From positions 1,332,501 through 1,396,500 of the forward strand of contig CANJKZ010000264.1 in assembly GCA_947471745.1 (NCBI GenBank): a stretch of DNA of 64,000 nucleotides. The letters run 5' to 3'. Both the position numbers and the translations under genes were made by a program. This stretch comes from Closterium sp. Naga37s-1 (lineage: Eukaryota > Streptophyta > Zygnematophyceae > Desmidiales > Closteriaceae). The notes below the pieces were generated by a model. It did not search any database. It was not told the origin of the DNA and worked only from the letters and a program-made list of their open reading frames with translations. This document shows positions 46,055 through 55,106 of the stretch, piece after piece (position 1 is the stretch's first letter; every line of letters begins with the position of its first letter).

Positions 46055-47389
46055 TGTCCTGACAATGGGCACGTACGAATTGACTGGGGACACGGTCGAT
46101 GCCAGCTTCACGTAGGGCTTGCACAGGGCCTGACTGGCCATGGAACACGCGAGCAGTGGTCGTGGAGGCTCGTCCCTTGTGATGAACGGTATCAGGCGTC
46201 CGGTCGTGCACATGAACTCCTGGGCCTGTGCCTCATCGTCCCTGTCAGGCAGCCTATGTTCTGGTAGCCTTGTCACACGGCCTGAGTGCCAGGTCAAGTT
46301 ATCGATCCAGACACCTGGCAACGTTGCGTCGGCCCCGTCAAGGTGCCTGGCCATGACACCGGTGCAAGTCACAAGGCACACGACCTTGGCCTGCCTGAAC
46401 AGGTGCAGCAGTGGACCGGGCACGTCCGAGGACTGCAGCTCGGGTGATCGCCAGGCTGCGACGATGGCTGAGACATGCTCGAACGAGACTCTGACCACGT
46501 AACCAGACCAGCAGACAAGCCACTCGTCACTGTCACTGTGATCACTGCCCACGTGAGCCATGGCATGGTCCAAGATCAACTGCAACCGGTCCAGCATCCT
46601 CGTGTCCTCGACCAGGAGCCTGACACCGTGGGCAAGACGACGTATCCTACCAGCTTCAACGGACGTTGGCGTGTACAGACAATCGATAAAGCCCTCAGTC
46701 CAGGTCACAGGCTGGCGTGCTTCCAGGTCAGGTGTACTGGGCTCCTCGCCTGGGTTCATGTCAATGACCTGGTAGTCTGACAGTGTTCCAAGTATGCCAT
46801 GGTGCTTGGTCACTTCATTGATGGGCTGGAACACGTCCTGCCAGGAGGCATTGTCCATTGCCTGGGACGCTTCCTTGACCGCAGTCCAGGCGTAGGCTGT
46901 TAGCAACCTGTCATCGGCATACGCGTTGACCACGCGCTGTTGCAGGCTGTCAACAGCACCGGCAGGGATCGCTGTCAGATCACGTGGGCACCAGGGCTTG
47001 TGACACAGGCGACGCATCCTGACAGCCTTGACCACGTCACGCAGTCCTGTGACACGGATCCTTGGCCACATTGCGATCCTGCCACCAGCAACTGGACAGG
47101 GCATCACGGACACAGGCTGTGCCATCGCAAGGGGACGCATCGTGCCCTCGGACTGAACATCGACACACTCTGGTTCAACGGTCCCTGTCACAGCGACCGT
47201 ACGCATGAACACGGCCGTACGCGTGATCGGATCCCGTAACGGCAGCTCGTTGACCAGTCCAGGCGTCGTACCACGTGACACCTGTCATGTGCTTGCCAAC
47301 AGTCCATCAGCGAACCCTGGTAGCTGTCCGACGTCAATGCCTGGGTCCTCGTGCAATGGCAATTCGTCTGCTGAAAATGGCGCTTCCAT
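46055..47389 (-). pseudogene. RPB2-like RNA polymerase subunit, truncated
   Basis: Similar to the second-largest subunit of multisubunit RNA polymerases, here unusually short. Starting at ATG 47389, the frame has 34 codons, then an in-frame TGA at 47285-47287, and is open again to the junction. Recognisable parts are the fork region (LYTPTSVEAGRIRRLAHG, where cellular enzymes have the CPAETPEG-type motif) and the start of the hybrid-binding domain (LIPFITRDEPPRPLLACSMA; cellular form is the PFPDHNQSPR-type motif). The catalytic lysines, wall and clamp regions that should follow are missing because host DNA starts. Only about 170 residues precede the fork, so lobe and protrusion domains are very reduced. 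It follows the PolB gene on the same strand after 36 bp. The family call rests on motif spacing. Confidence 0.65.
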
Positions 47390-47425
47390 GATCGAGTAAG
47401 TAGACTTTTGAACACGTTCAAGCAG

Positions 47426-49741
47426 TCAAAGTCCACGGTCCAGTGCCTCGCACAGACATGCGACGTCCGAACCAGCCATATGAGCCACAGTCAACAGCTC
47501 CCTGACATTGGGCAGGCCACAGGACTGCAGAATCCTAGTAACACTGGCCTGGAACTTGCTCATGGCCCAGTTCAACGACGGCTGCACGCTGGCTGATTCG
47601 AATCGGTCCATTGGCAACGTCACGTGAGCACCGATCGAGTCAATGAACTGTACGCTTGGCACGCCCTGGATCCTGCGCTCGATGCACAGGTCAGCAGAGC
47701 ACAAGTCACTAGACAGCCAACGGGTCAGGGACTCGACCATCGTACGTGCGACGTGGACCAAGTCACGATTGCCCTGGCAGATGCACTTGGCCACGATCTC
47801 CATGAACGCCTGCGCTGCCTTGGGCCTGTCACGTCTGACTGATGCCAGGCCCTTTGCATGCCAGACGGGATCCTTGCCACAGGAGCCGAACCTTGTGCGC
47901 ATGCCACAGTACGCCTTCTTGCCCACGCAGATCAGCTGCAGGTACGTGGCCTCTGACTCCAGGCTCAGCGACACAAGAGGCGTGCGTCCGAAGACTGAGC
48001 CAACATACCTGGTGAAGGCCGTGACCCTGCCCTCGAATGCCTGCAGACCGTCCGATGACCTTGGCAACGTCACAAAGACTGAGTCCGTGTCACCGTACAC
48101 TGGTCTCAGCCCTGTGACCATTGCAATGCCACTGATCGAGGCCAATACCCATCTGCCAGCCGTTGTCACAGCCGATGCACACGTCCTTGATGAGAATGAC
48201 GAATCCTTGGCCCCTAGCTCGCCATAGATGCTGAGGACTGCGATCTTGAATGACCAACCCATCGTGCTCTTGCGACCGACCTCGTCACGCTTGGCCATCA
48301 ACGCCTCCAGGCATTTGCGAAGGACACCGGGCGTTGTCCGATCGAATGACACAGGTCCGTCGTCTGTTACGATTGTGCAAACGTCATCAGTCCAGGCCAA
48401 TGATCCATTGCCAAGGTCCTCGTACCCTGGCACGTGTCTGTGTGTCTCAGTTTCCATTGACACGTTCAAGTCCCTCATGATGGTCGGATACATGGAGCTG
48501 ACATCGCATACAGCAACAGGGCCGTGAACACCTGGCACAGGATCCAGGACCCATGCACCTCGGTACTTGCCACCGTCCTGGTCAACGTCCTCAGGTGCCC
48601 AGTCAAAGACGTAGCCCGTGGACAGGACATGGGACGAGGCCAGGTTGCTGACCATCGTGCCGCTGATGAACCTAGACGCGTCAGTCATCGGAGCCTTGAG
48701 ACAGCCGGCAACGGTGCAGATCTCGTTAACGCATCCTGTCAGCCGAGCAATGCCAGCGTGCAACCAGGCATCGTGTGCGTTGTACAGGATCAAAGCATCG
48801 ATCGGATCATTGGACGATGGCGAGAATGACGGTGACAGGTAACTGAGCTTCCTTGGCAAGCCCACGCGTTCTGCCACTGCTGCAAGTGACGTGCCCTGCC
48901 ACTCTTGCCTGTGCAGCTTGTCCAAGTAGTGGTAAGTGTCTACCAGGTTCACGCCACGCAGGTTCATGGTCACGCCCTGCCTGCTAGCGTCCAGGTTGAC
49001 GGCTGTGAATCGGTTACGTAGGTGCACAGGACAATGGGCTGCCAACCTGGGCAAGTCAAAGGACAAGCCATTGTGCACGGCCAAGACGTCTGGTTCCATG
49101 CATTCGACAACGCCTATAGCCCATGCAACTGCCGCAGTCGAGTCCATAACACGGCACAAGTACATGCGCTCGTCCTGTAACAGTCCTGGATCTGTAACAC
49201 GGCCCGTGGTGTAACAGACGTGACACTGACCATCGAGCGCAGACACCGCGATGCTCAGGATATCGTCCAATGCAAGGGGCCAACCTGAGCCAAGATCGTT
49301 GCCGGTCCTGACATCGATATCGAGGCCTGCAATCGTCACGTCGACAGGTGGTACGAGCCCTTCCTTGATGCCCAGGCCAGGTCTGCAGAACGCGCCAATG
49401 CCAAGGACAGCTGCCATCCTTGCAACGGCCTGTTCGCCCCTTGTACTGGACGTGATCCCAGGTCGACTGACACCAGGCACATACCGGAGCTTGCGTACGA
49501 GGCATTTGCCAGCGATCACGTCACCTGCAACTGGAAGCTTGACTACGATCCAGGTACGCAATCGACCCCTGGCCAGTTTCATGAGCATCTGACAAGGCCC
49601 ACGAGTCACGTCCAAGTACTCAGGCGGTGCCGGGTACTCGCCCACAGGACCACAGGGCGCTGACCAGACAGGGGTCCAGCCCTCGTCAATGCACTGGTCC
49701 AGGTGGCTGACGTCGTACCTGGGCAATGGTTCATGGTCCAT
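47426..49741 (-). CDS. Family B DNA polymerase
   Basis: A 771-aa replicative DNA polymerase with proofreading. ExoI is GLDIDV (Asp-Ile-Asp at about 141-143, where most families have DxE). ExoII is VHNGLSFD near 222-229 and ExoIII is YNAHD at 320-324. Polymerase motif A is DVSSMYPT at 413-420. Motif B is KIAVLSIYG at 499-507, with Leu in place of the usual Asn, and motif C is YGDTDS at 549-554; GKKAY is the late KKxY motif. The order and the YGDTDS type resemble RNA-primed viral PolB, not the protein-primed kind: I see no TPR insertions. At 771 residues it is shorter than most giant-virus PolB (about 900 or more). The frame is intact with an ATG at 49741. It is divergent from the 49849 gene. 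Confidence 0.9.
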   Translation of the reverse strand: MDHEPLPRYDVSHLDQCIDEGWTPVWSAPCGPVGEYPAPPEYLDVTRGPCQMLMKLARGRLRTWIVVKLPVAGDVIAGKCLVRKLRYVPGVSRPGITSSTRGEQAVARMAAVLGIGAFCRPGLGIKEGLVPPVDVTIAGLDIDVRTGNDLGSGWPLALDDILSIAVSALDGQCHVCYTTGRVTDPGLLQDERMYLCRVMDSTAAVAWAIGVVECMEPDVLAVHNGLSFDLPRLAAHCPVHLRNRFTAVNLDASRQGVTMNLRGVNLVDTYHYLDKLHRQEWQGTSLAAVAERVGLPRKLSYLSPSFSPSSNDPIDALILYNAHDAWLHAGIARLTGCVNEICTVAGCLKAPMTDASRFISGTMVSNLASSHVLSTGYVFDWAPEDVDQDGGKYRGAWVLDPVPGVHGPVAVCDVSSMYPTIMRDLNVSMETETHRHVPGYEDLGNGSLAWTDDVCTIVTDDGPVSFDRTTPGVLRKCLEALMAKRDEVGRKSTMGWSFKIAVLSIYGELGAKDSSFSSRTCASAVTTAGRWVLASISGIAMVTGLRPVYGDTDSVFVTLPRSSDGLQAFEGRVTAFTRYVGSVFGRTPLVSLSLESEATYLQLICVGKKAYCGMRTRFGSCGKDPVWHAKGLASVRRDRPKAAQAFMEIVAKCICQGNRDLVHVARTMVESLTRWLSSDLCSADLCIERRIQGVPSVQFIDSIGAHVTLPMDRFESASVQPSLNWAMSKFQASVTRILQSCGLPNVRELLTVAHMAGSDVACLCEALDRGL

Positions 49742-49848
49742 GGCAATGTGCTAGTTCAACTGGAACAGGAAGGGGCAAATGACAATTGCAGCTTCACCTG
49801 ACCCTGGTGGCTGTACAACGCGTTGGTCCAGTCACTGTTACATGACCT
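49742..49848. promoter_or_regulatory. Divergent intergenic region
   Basis: A 107-bp gap between the PolB start (minus) and a plus-strand gene. It must hold both start regions if both are expressed. No promoter motif was recognised. Confidence 0.35.
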
Positions 49849-50205
49849 GTGACCATGGCTGATCGACGAGGTACAAGTGCCAGGACAATTGGACGTAGAC
49901 AGTTGCCATCAGTCGAATGGAACAGTAACGGAGCCTACTTGGACGATTATCCGCTGACAGGGCCCCTGAACCTGAGAACTGACGAGCGCATGGGACCGCT
50001 GATCCAGAAGTACGTCAGCCGGCGTTGGATGGTGCGATCAGGTGCCACGGTGCTGATGCTGGTCAGGCGCATGGCCGTTTGGACTCCGACTAGGAGCCTG
50101 GCTGCGATGCGTGAACTGGCTGATGTCATGGGCATGGGCTCGACGACTGTGAACTTTGCAACGGCCACGGCACCGTTCTGGACATCCTGGAACGCTTGGC
50201 CTTGA
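49849..50205 (+). CDS. Short viral ORF, probably N-terminal part of the helicase
   Basis: A 118-aa frame from ATG 49855 (49849 also possible), starting MADRRGTSARTIGRR. No family recognised. Its last 27 codons overlap the helicase frame. There the other frame reads CELCNGHGTVLDILERLALN, which looks more protein-like (a CxxC pair and a helix) than this frame's own tail. I infer that the true protein may switch frame at about 50124-50150 and continue into the helicase, by a one-base change or by frameshifting. No clear slippery site was seen. Confidence 0.45.
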   Translation: MTMADRRGTSARTIGRRQLPSVEWNSNGAYLDDYPLTGPLNLRTDERMGPLIQKYVSRRWMVRSGATVLMLVRRMAVWTPTRSLAAMRELADVMGMGSTTVNFATATAPFWTSWNAWP

Positions 50206-51596
50206 ACGTGCCATCAGTGCCCAGGAGCGTGTGCTATGGAACGTGGAGGCTTACACTGCGTCCGTACGAGTCCGATGAGCCAATGCCACGTGAGCCTGCC
50301 ATGGACGAGGCAACGGACAGGGCCAGGACACGGATCATCGAAGGCACGGCCCGTGTCACGCCTGCACCCGTACAGATCCCTGCGCCTGTGGGCGTGATCG
50401 AGGCCCATCCATTGCCAGGGACCGCGCGCGGTGACCATGACAGTGACGAGACGCCGAGCACGCCTGGGATCGAATCAGATGGCGATCCCCAGTCAGATGA
50501 CCAGGACCAGGACTGTGGTGACAATGACAACGGCAGAGGACACAGTGCCCGTCAACTGCGTCCATGGTCCTTGCCTGCGCTCGTGTTCAGACCCTGTCCC
50601 GAGCTTGTACCAGAGCTCGTGGCCCCGTCACGTAGGCTCGGATCACTGGTCAGGAGACCGCTGTCCATCGGACTCTTGCCATCGTACTGGAACCAGGTGC
50701 ACATGTCCAAGGTAGAGGTCATCCTGTCCAAGGTCCTGACACCTGAGCGTCTGAGGCTTGTCATGTGGACAGTGGGCAATGGACTGCTGGATCCCATTGC
50801 ACGGCCTCGGATCCTGTACCTGTACGGGCCCAAGGGAGGCGAGGGCAAGTCCACGGCTCTGCAGGTCCTGGCATCGCAACTGCCTGGTTGCTACAGACCG
50901 TTGAGCAAGAACTACCCTGGCACGGCCTCGAACCTGCCAGAGGACGAGAAGGCTGGGCTCATGGACTACCGGTTCACGTCCCATGGCGATGTCGTATTGA
51001 AGGATGGCAAGGTCAACGCCACGTTCTGGAAGGAGGTCTGCGGCGGCGACCTTGTCAGTGTGTCAGGCGGAGTCGGTGTCCTGGACCTCACAGTCCTGTT
51101 GGCGAGCAACGACATCTGGTTCCCGCACCTGTCACAGCGTCAGACGTGGATGACACGGCGCACGTTCGTGATCCTGCTGGACAGGCCTGCGTTGGACTTG
51201 CCCAGGCCTGAGATCGCATTCAGTGACAGGGACGTGTTCGAGCTCACATGCGCATGCCTCGGGACAAGGCTCAAGTGGGAGCAGCCTCCTGTCACTGCCG
51301 AGTGCGTACTGCTCACGATCTTTGGCAAGCGAGCAGGTATCGTGACAAGGGCCGTGAGACTGGCCGAGCCTGAGACCTTTGACCAGGCCCTTGTCGCGTC
51401 CTACTCGATTGCGATGTCAGGGCACATGACGTTGACTGAGCTGATCACATTGGCAGAGTCGATGTCACCGTCGGCCGTAGTCACAGTACGTGGTCTCAAG
51501 GCGCTCAGAGGCGTGACCGTTAACAGGCCAAGTGACATGACACGATCACTGCCACAGATTCCGATGCCTGATACCTGTGACGTGACAGGTTGTTGA
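50124..51596 (+). CDS. D5-like SF3 helicase
   Basis: The frame is open from 50124, directly after a TGA, to 51596. There is no ATG before the conserved part; TTG at 50196 or a fusion with the upstream frame are the options. Counting from 50196, Walker A is LYGPKGGEGKST near 209-220. A KVNATFWKEVCGGDLVSV block follows, where D5-type helicases have the K-x-GGD motif. The SF3 sensor LLASND is at about 301-306, followed by an RRTFVILLD arginine-finger region. The N-terminal 130 residues are Asp/Pro-rich and no primase domain is seen. It would unwind the viral replication fork with the adjacent PolB. Walker B is weak. Confidence 0.75.
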   Translation, partial: CHGHGLDDCELCNGHGTVLDILERLALNVPSVPRSVCYGTWRLTLRPYESDEPMPREPAMDEATDRARTRIIEGTARVTPAPVQIPAPVGVIEAHPLPGTARGDHDSDETPSTPGIESDGDPQSDDQDQDCGDNDNGRGHSARQLRPWSLPALVFRPCPELVPELVAPSRRLGSLVRRPLSIGLLPSYWNQVHMSKVEVILSKVLTPERLRLVMWTVGNGLLDPIARPRILYLYGPKGGEGKSTALQVLASQLPGCYRPLSKNYPGTASNLPEDEKAGLMDYRFTSHGDVVLKDGKVNATFWKEVCGGDLVSVSGGVGVLDLTVLLASNDIWFPHLSQRQTWMTRRTFVILLDRPALDLPRPEIAFSDRDVFELTCACLGTRLKWEQPPVTAECVLLTIFGKRAGIVTRAVRLAEPETFDQALVASYSIAMSGHMTLTELITLAESMSPSAVVTVRGLKALRGVTVNRPSDMTRSLPQIPMPDTCDVTGC

Positions 51597-51642
51597 AAAC
51601 TACTGCAACCAGTTGCCATGGCACCTTGTCCAGCCATGTAGC

Positions 51643-52896
51643 ATGGACGACCCATTTAGCCGTGCGCTGCTGGACCGGCAGAAGTCCCAGGATGCGTACA
51701 AAACACCGCCAGCGTCAGCGAGCAAGCCTGTTGGAATTGACCCGGCCATGTTCGAGTCCTTAGGAATCTCTAGGCTCCCGATTACGAACTCTGAATCAGT
51801 ACCTCAGTCACCGGCACATGGTAGCACCCAGGCAATGTCACAGCAGGCAGGACCCAGTAAGTCAGCGTCACAGGCCATCCGTCCGTTGCCTACGCACGTG
51901 AGGAGCAAGGAGGCACCGATCCAGCGTCTCAAGTTCACGAAGCAGCCGCCAGTATCAGGCACGACCATGCGTGTGATACAGTCAGCAGGAACCTACATCT
52001 GCAACAAGGACGACGATCCGGGCCATGAACATGAACTGGCATGTGTCTATGACATCGGCCTGGCAAGTCTGAGGCCATGTAATGCTCATCCGATGTGTGC
52101 CCAAGTAACGCTCAGAGGCCACGTGGCAGGAGGTGGCGCCTACGTGCAGGTGCAGAAGGGAGGACCCCCGACATTGACATCAGCAACGGTCATGCCCCCG
52201 ACAGTGCAGGAGAACGAGCCGCCAGTAGCACTGATCTTGGCCGAGGAGAGAGATGTGACGAAGTCGACGTCAGCAGCAGGCCCACTTGAATTCACGGACG
52301 TCTACGTACTCTGGCCCGATGGTGGTATCAGCCCTTCATTGATCCTGCAGTCGGTAGTAGTCGAATATAGGACGAACATTGGACAGGCCAAGCAGTACAG
52401 GTCAGACAAAGGCGATAGAACATGGAGCGGGAGTTACATGGAATCGTACGCGTTACTAGGGATACCGGCAGAGCGTTACGACTGGCTCATGGACTGTATC
52501 AGAGACTGTGTTCCAATGCCCGTAGACGAGCCCAATGCAACTAGGAACGACGGCTATGCCTGGGCCAACGCCAAGATACCTGACAAGAGCGGACTGCGAT
52601 TGACGATGAGAGTGAACCAAGTAACGAAGCAGCTGGCGAATGCTGTGACCACGCTCAATAGCATCAGGGCCAATGTCATCGGAATCGGGACTATGACAAT
52701 CAAGCTCAGGAGGGTGCCGGACGAGAACAGGAACCGCGGCAAGCACTATGCTCTGACTCTGATGCTGCATGCACTGCAGATTGTGAACACGACTGAGATA
52801 AGGTCACCGCCCCTGAACCCTGACATGCCGGTCTATGCCTTCAACCTGGAGACTGCCAGTGACCTGGTGTCGATGATCAATGACCTCAGCATATGA
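51643..52896 (+). CDS. Viral protein of unknown function (417 aa)
   Basis: Starts at ATG 51643 (MDDPFSRALLD). The first 90 residues are Ser/Pro/Gln-rich and probably disordered. The rest is an ordered domain with several beta-type segments (FTDVYVLWPDGG, SLILQSVVVEYRT, NVIGIGTMTIKLRRVP). It lies between the helicase and the UDG-like gene on the same strand, and the next gene overlaps it by an ATGA. A replication accessory role such as single-strand binding is a guess from position only. Confidence 0.6.
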   Translation: MDDPFSRALLDRQKSQDAYKTPPASASKPVGIDPAMFESLGISRLPITNSESVPQSPAHGSTQAMSQQAGPSKSASQAIRPLPTHVRSKEAPIQRLKFTKQPPVSGTTMRVIQSAGTYICNKDDDPGHEHELACVYDIGLASLRPCNAHPMCAQVTLRGHVAGGGAYVQVQKGGPPTLTSATVMPPTVQENEPPVALILAEERDVTKSTSAAGPLEFTDVYVLWPDGGISPSLILQSVVVEYRTNIGQAKQYRSDKGDRTWSGSYMESYALLGIPAERYDWLMDCIRDCVPMPVDEPNATRNDGYAWANAKIPDKSGLRLTMRVNQVTKQLANAVTTLNSIRANVIGIGTMTIKLRRVPDENRNRGKHYALTLMLHALQIVNTTEIRSPPLNPDMPVYAFNLETASDLVSMINDLSI

Positions 52897-53114
52897 CGAG
52901 GGCACAGCCGAATCAAGTCACAGATCTGGCCCTGCGTCCTAGTACTGTTCAAAATCAACAGTCAGACGACGGGACCCAGTTGCTGAAAATCAACGACTGG
53001 GCCCGTGTCACGGCCCAGGTCAATGCACGTGCTGGGACTGTCCCAGCAGGCTGTCAGCTGACAATGCCCTATTGCCCTGGTCCTGTGATCTGTCCACCAG
53101 TCCTGGTTTTCTGA
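52893..53114 (+). CDS. Small viral ORF (73 aa)
   Basis: Overlaps the upstream stop by ATGA and ends three bases before the next ATG. It encodes a short hydrophilic N-terminus and a Cys/Pro-rich tail (CPGPVICPP). The tight packing argues that it is translated; no family recognised. Confidence 0.45.
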   Translation: MTRAQPNQVTDLALRPSTVQNQQSDDGTQLLKINDWARVTAQVNARAGTVPAGCQLTMPYCPGPVICPPVLVF

Positions 53115-53117
53115 ACC

Positions 53118-55091
53118 ATGTCAACGTCCGAATGGCTACAGTCCATGAACACTGCCCCAGTCCTACCACCTGAGCCCGGTCTGTGTCCTGTGGTCATGGA
53201 ACAGTTGTCAGTTGATCATGCATCGGTCGCAGTCAAGTGCACGAGTGAGTTCATCGAGTCCGTCAAGCGCATCGTGGGACAGGACGTGGACATGACACCG
53301 CTCTCGTACTTGGCCCTGATCCCTGCCTGTCTGCCATTGAAGCACGTAGTCGTGGCCGAGGGACCGTACCCGTCTCATAAGCTGCCGGCCCTGGCTTCTG
53401 CATTCGCATACGTGGCCTCTGACTCCAGCATGACGGTCTCGTCTCAGATCCTGTCACAGGCCCTGTGCATGAGCATTGGCTGGGAGGACTTGGAACTGTG
53501 TCAGAACCTAGTCAAGCGCTCTCACGGACTGAGGAACGTTGGCGTGGTCATGGTCAACTGCCGCATGGCCTTGGACAACAGCGTGTGCGTGAACGTTGCC
53601 CTCGAGTCATTGTTCTCGAAGTGGCTGATGCAAATGCTCATCGTCTCACAGGCAATGAACCCTGACACGGTCCGAGTGTACACGTTCGGGACACCTGCAC
53701 GGAAGGCAGTAAACGCAGCCCTGCAACACATGACCTCGTCACAGCGCACAGCGGTACGATGCCAGGTCACAGGACTCAGGCACCCGGCCTGGCTCTCACG
53801 TACCTGCAGGCCAGTCGATGCCAGTGCGATCGTGCCACTGGAACGGTGCTCGTACAACGATCCACTGTCCACGTCCAATGCTCCATTGCAAGCGACCAGG
53901 TACCATGTCAACGGTGCAGGAATAATGGTCCTGAGACAGCTGTCACGGTGGCAGTTGTACAAGCACAGTGCACTTAGACTCATGGGCAACGTCGATGGGC
54001 TGAGACCACTTGCAGCTTGGATGCGTGCAACGATCGTTGACCCGCCTACTCTTGCACGTGTACTAGCATCCTTGAACTGCCACAGATCATCCTCTGACAA
54101 AGCCGTTGCCAAGTCCTCCCTTGACAAAGCCATGGCATCACGCAATGTCAATGCCCCAGTCGCTGGATCCTCCGCAGCTGGCAGGGACCAAGGCACAGCA
54201 CAGGCCCAAGGTCGTGGTCATCGGCTTCCACCTGCTGGTGAGGCAGGGTCCTATGCTATGGGCCTAGTACAGGAGGCAGCGAACACGTGTCGGCAGCTGC
54301 GGGACAAGTCTGAGGCTGCCATAGCACGTCTCCTGGTAGCAATCAAGGACCTGGAGGACGATGACAGGGATGCTGTCGAGGCCTGTGTCACAGAGCTGAG
54401 CAACACGAACAGCAGCCTGTACTCGCTCGTTTGTGCTGTGACAGGCTTCCTGTACTCCATCCGTGGCAACAGGAGCGCCATCGAGGCGCTGCAGGGGCCA
54501 GCCGGGCCAATCCTTGGCCCTCCACTGGGCGATGACGAGGTCCGCGGCACACGACCTGTGATGCTGGCACCTGTGACCCTGGACACGGTCAGTACGTTGC
54601 AACTGCCAGGTGACCAGGTCCAGTCGTCGCCTGCTGCGTCCGTGTCAGAGGTCAGCGGCACCGACGATGCCCAGCCAGTGCCCTACGCCCTGGCAACGGA
54701 CGTGCCAACTGGATCAGAGCCAGTGACACCGTCCACGGTCCAGGCACAGCTCAAGCGCCTGGACCTTGGCAAGGGCAAAGAGCCCGTGTCCCCTGCACCA
54801 GTACAGGAGCCGGCACCGCCTCAGGCCCAGGATCAGTCCAAGGCCTGGGATCCCAGCCGTGTGCTACTGGACCTGTTGCAACTGTACGAGGACCTAGGGG
54901 ACGAGGACCAGAGCAAGGCAGCGACCTCAGCGATCGTTGCAATCGGCTCAGACGTATCCAGGAAGGGCGTCAAGGACTTCGTCAGAGCCGTTGAACAGGA
55001 CGAGGACAACGGCATAGCACGCGAGGACTTGCCTGTGAACATTGGCCCTGCCGTTATCCTGCTGCTGGCGTCCTGGGGTATCATGGTCTGA
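53118..55091 (+). CDS. UDG-like protein with long C-terminal extension
   Basis: A 657-aa protein. Residues about 70-230 follow the order of the uracil-DNA glycosylase fold: HVVVAEGPYPS at 76-86 (position of the GQDPYH motif, with Glu-Gly replacing Gln-Asp), AFAYVASD near 95, GVVMVNCRMA at 142-151, VRVYTFG near 185-191 and RHPAWLS at 221-227 (position of the HPSPLS motif). In poxviruses a UDG acts as a polymerase processivity factor together with the D5 helicase, so its place downstream of a D5-like gene fits. The changed active-site residues suggest a structural role. Residues 340-657 are low-complexity with a helical segment. The gene lies in the inverted repeat up to 54865; its last 75 codons are in the single-copy part. 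Confidence 0.5.
   Translation: MSTSEWLQSMNTAPVLPPEPGLCPVVMEQLSVDHASVAVKCTSEFIESVKRIVGQDVDMTPLSYLALIPACLPLKHVVVAEGPYPSHKLPALASAFAYVASDSSMTVSSQILSQALCMSIGWEDLELCQNLVKRSHGLRNVGVVMVNCRMALDNSVCVNVALESLFSKWLMQMLIVSQAMNPDTVRVYTFGTPARKAVNAALQHMTSSQRTAVRCQVTGLRHPAWLSRTCRPVDASAIVPLERCSYNDPLSTSNAPLQATRYHVNGAGIMVLRQLSRWQLYKHSALRLMGNVDGLRPLAAWMRATIVDPPTLARVLASLNCHRSSSDKAVAKSSLDKAMASRNVNAPVAGSSAAGRDQGTAQAQGRGHRLPPAGEAGSYAMGLVQEAANTCRQLRDKSEAAIARLLVAIKDLEDDDRDAVEACVTELSNTNSSLYSLVCAVTGFLYSIRGNRSAIEALQGPAGPILGPPLGDDEVRGTRPVMLAPVTLDTVSTLQLPGDQVQSSPAASVSEVSGTDDAQPVPYALATDVPTGSEPVTPSTVQAQLKRLDLGKGKEPVSPAPVQEPAPPQAQDQSKAWDPSRVLLDLLQLYEDLGDEDQSKAATSAIVAIGSDVSRKGVKDFVRAVEQDEDNGIAREDLPVNIGPAVILLLASWGIMV
53189..54865 (+). 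repeat. Inverted repeat, left arm
   Basis: 1,677 bp matching the reverse complement of 62324-64000 without a gap and with only a handful of substitutions (for example near 54424-54431 and 54470). The outer limit is set by the window end, so the true arm may reach further left into the helicase and PolB genes. Confidence 0.97.
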
Positions 55092-55106
55092 GCACACCTG
55101 CTGATG

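Noticed and set aside
41520..46071. A 14-base match CTGACAATGGGCAC at 41521 and at the viral junction near 46058, considered as an integration homology
   Set aside because: Matches of this length are expected by chance in 64 kb, and the flanking bases do not agree.
47285..47287. TGA in the RPB2-like frame as proof of an alternative genetic code
   Set aside because: A single in-frame TGA in a gene that is already truncated is explained more simply by decay; the PolB and RPB1-like frames contain no internal TGA.
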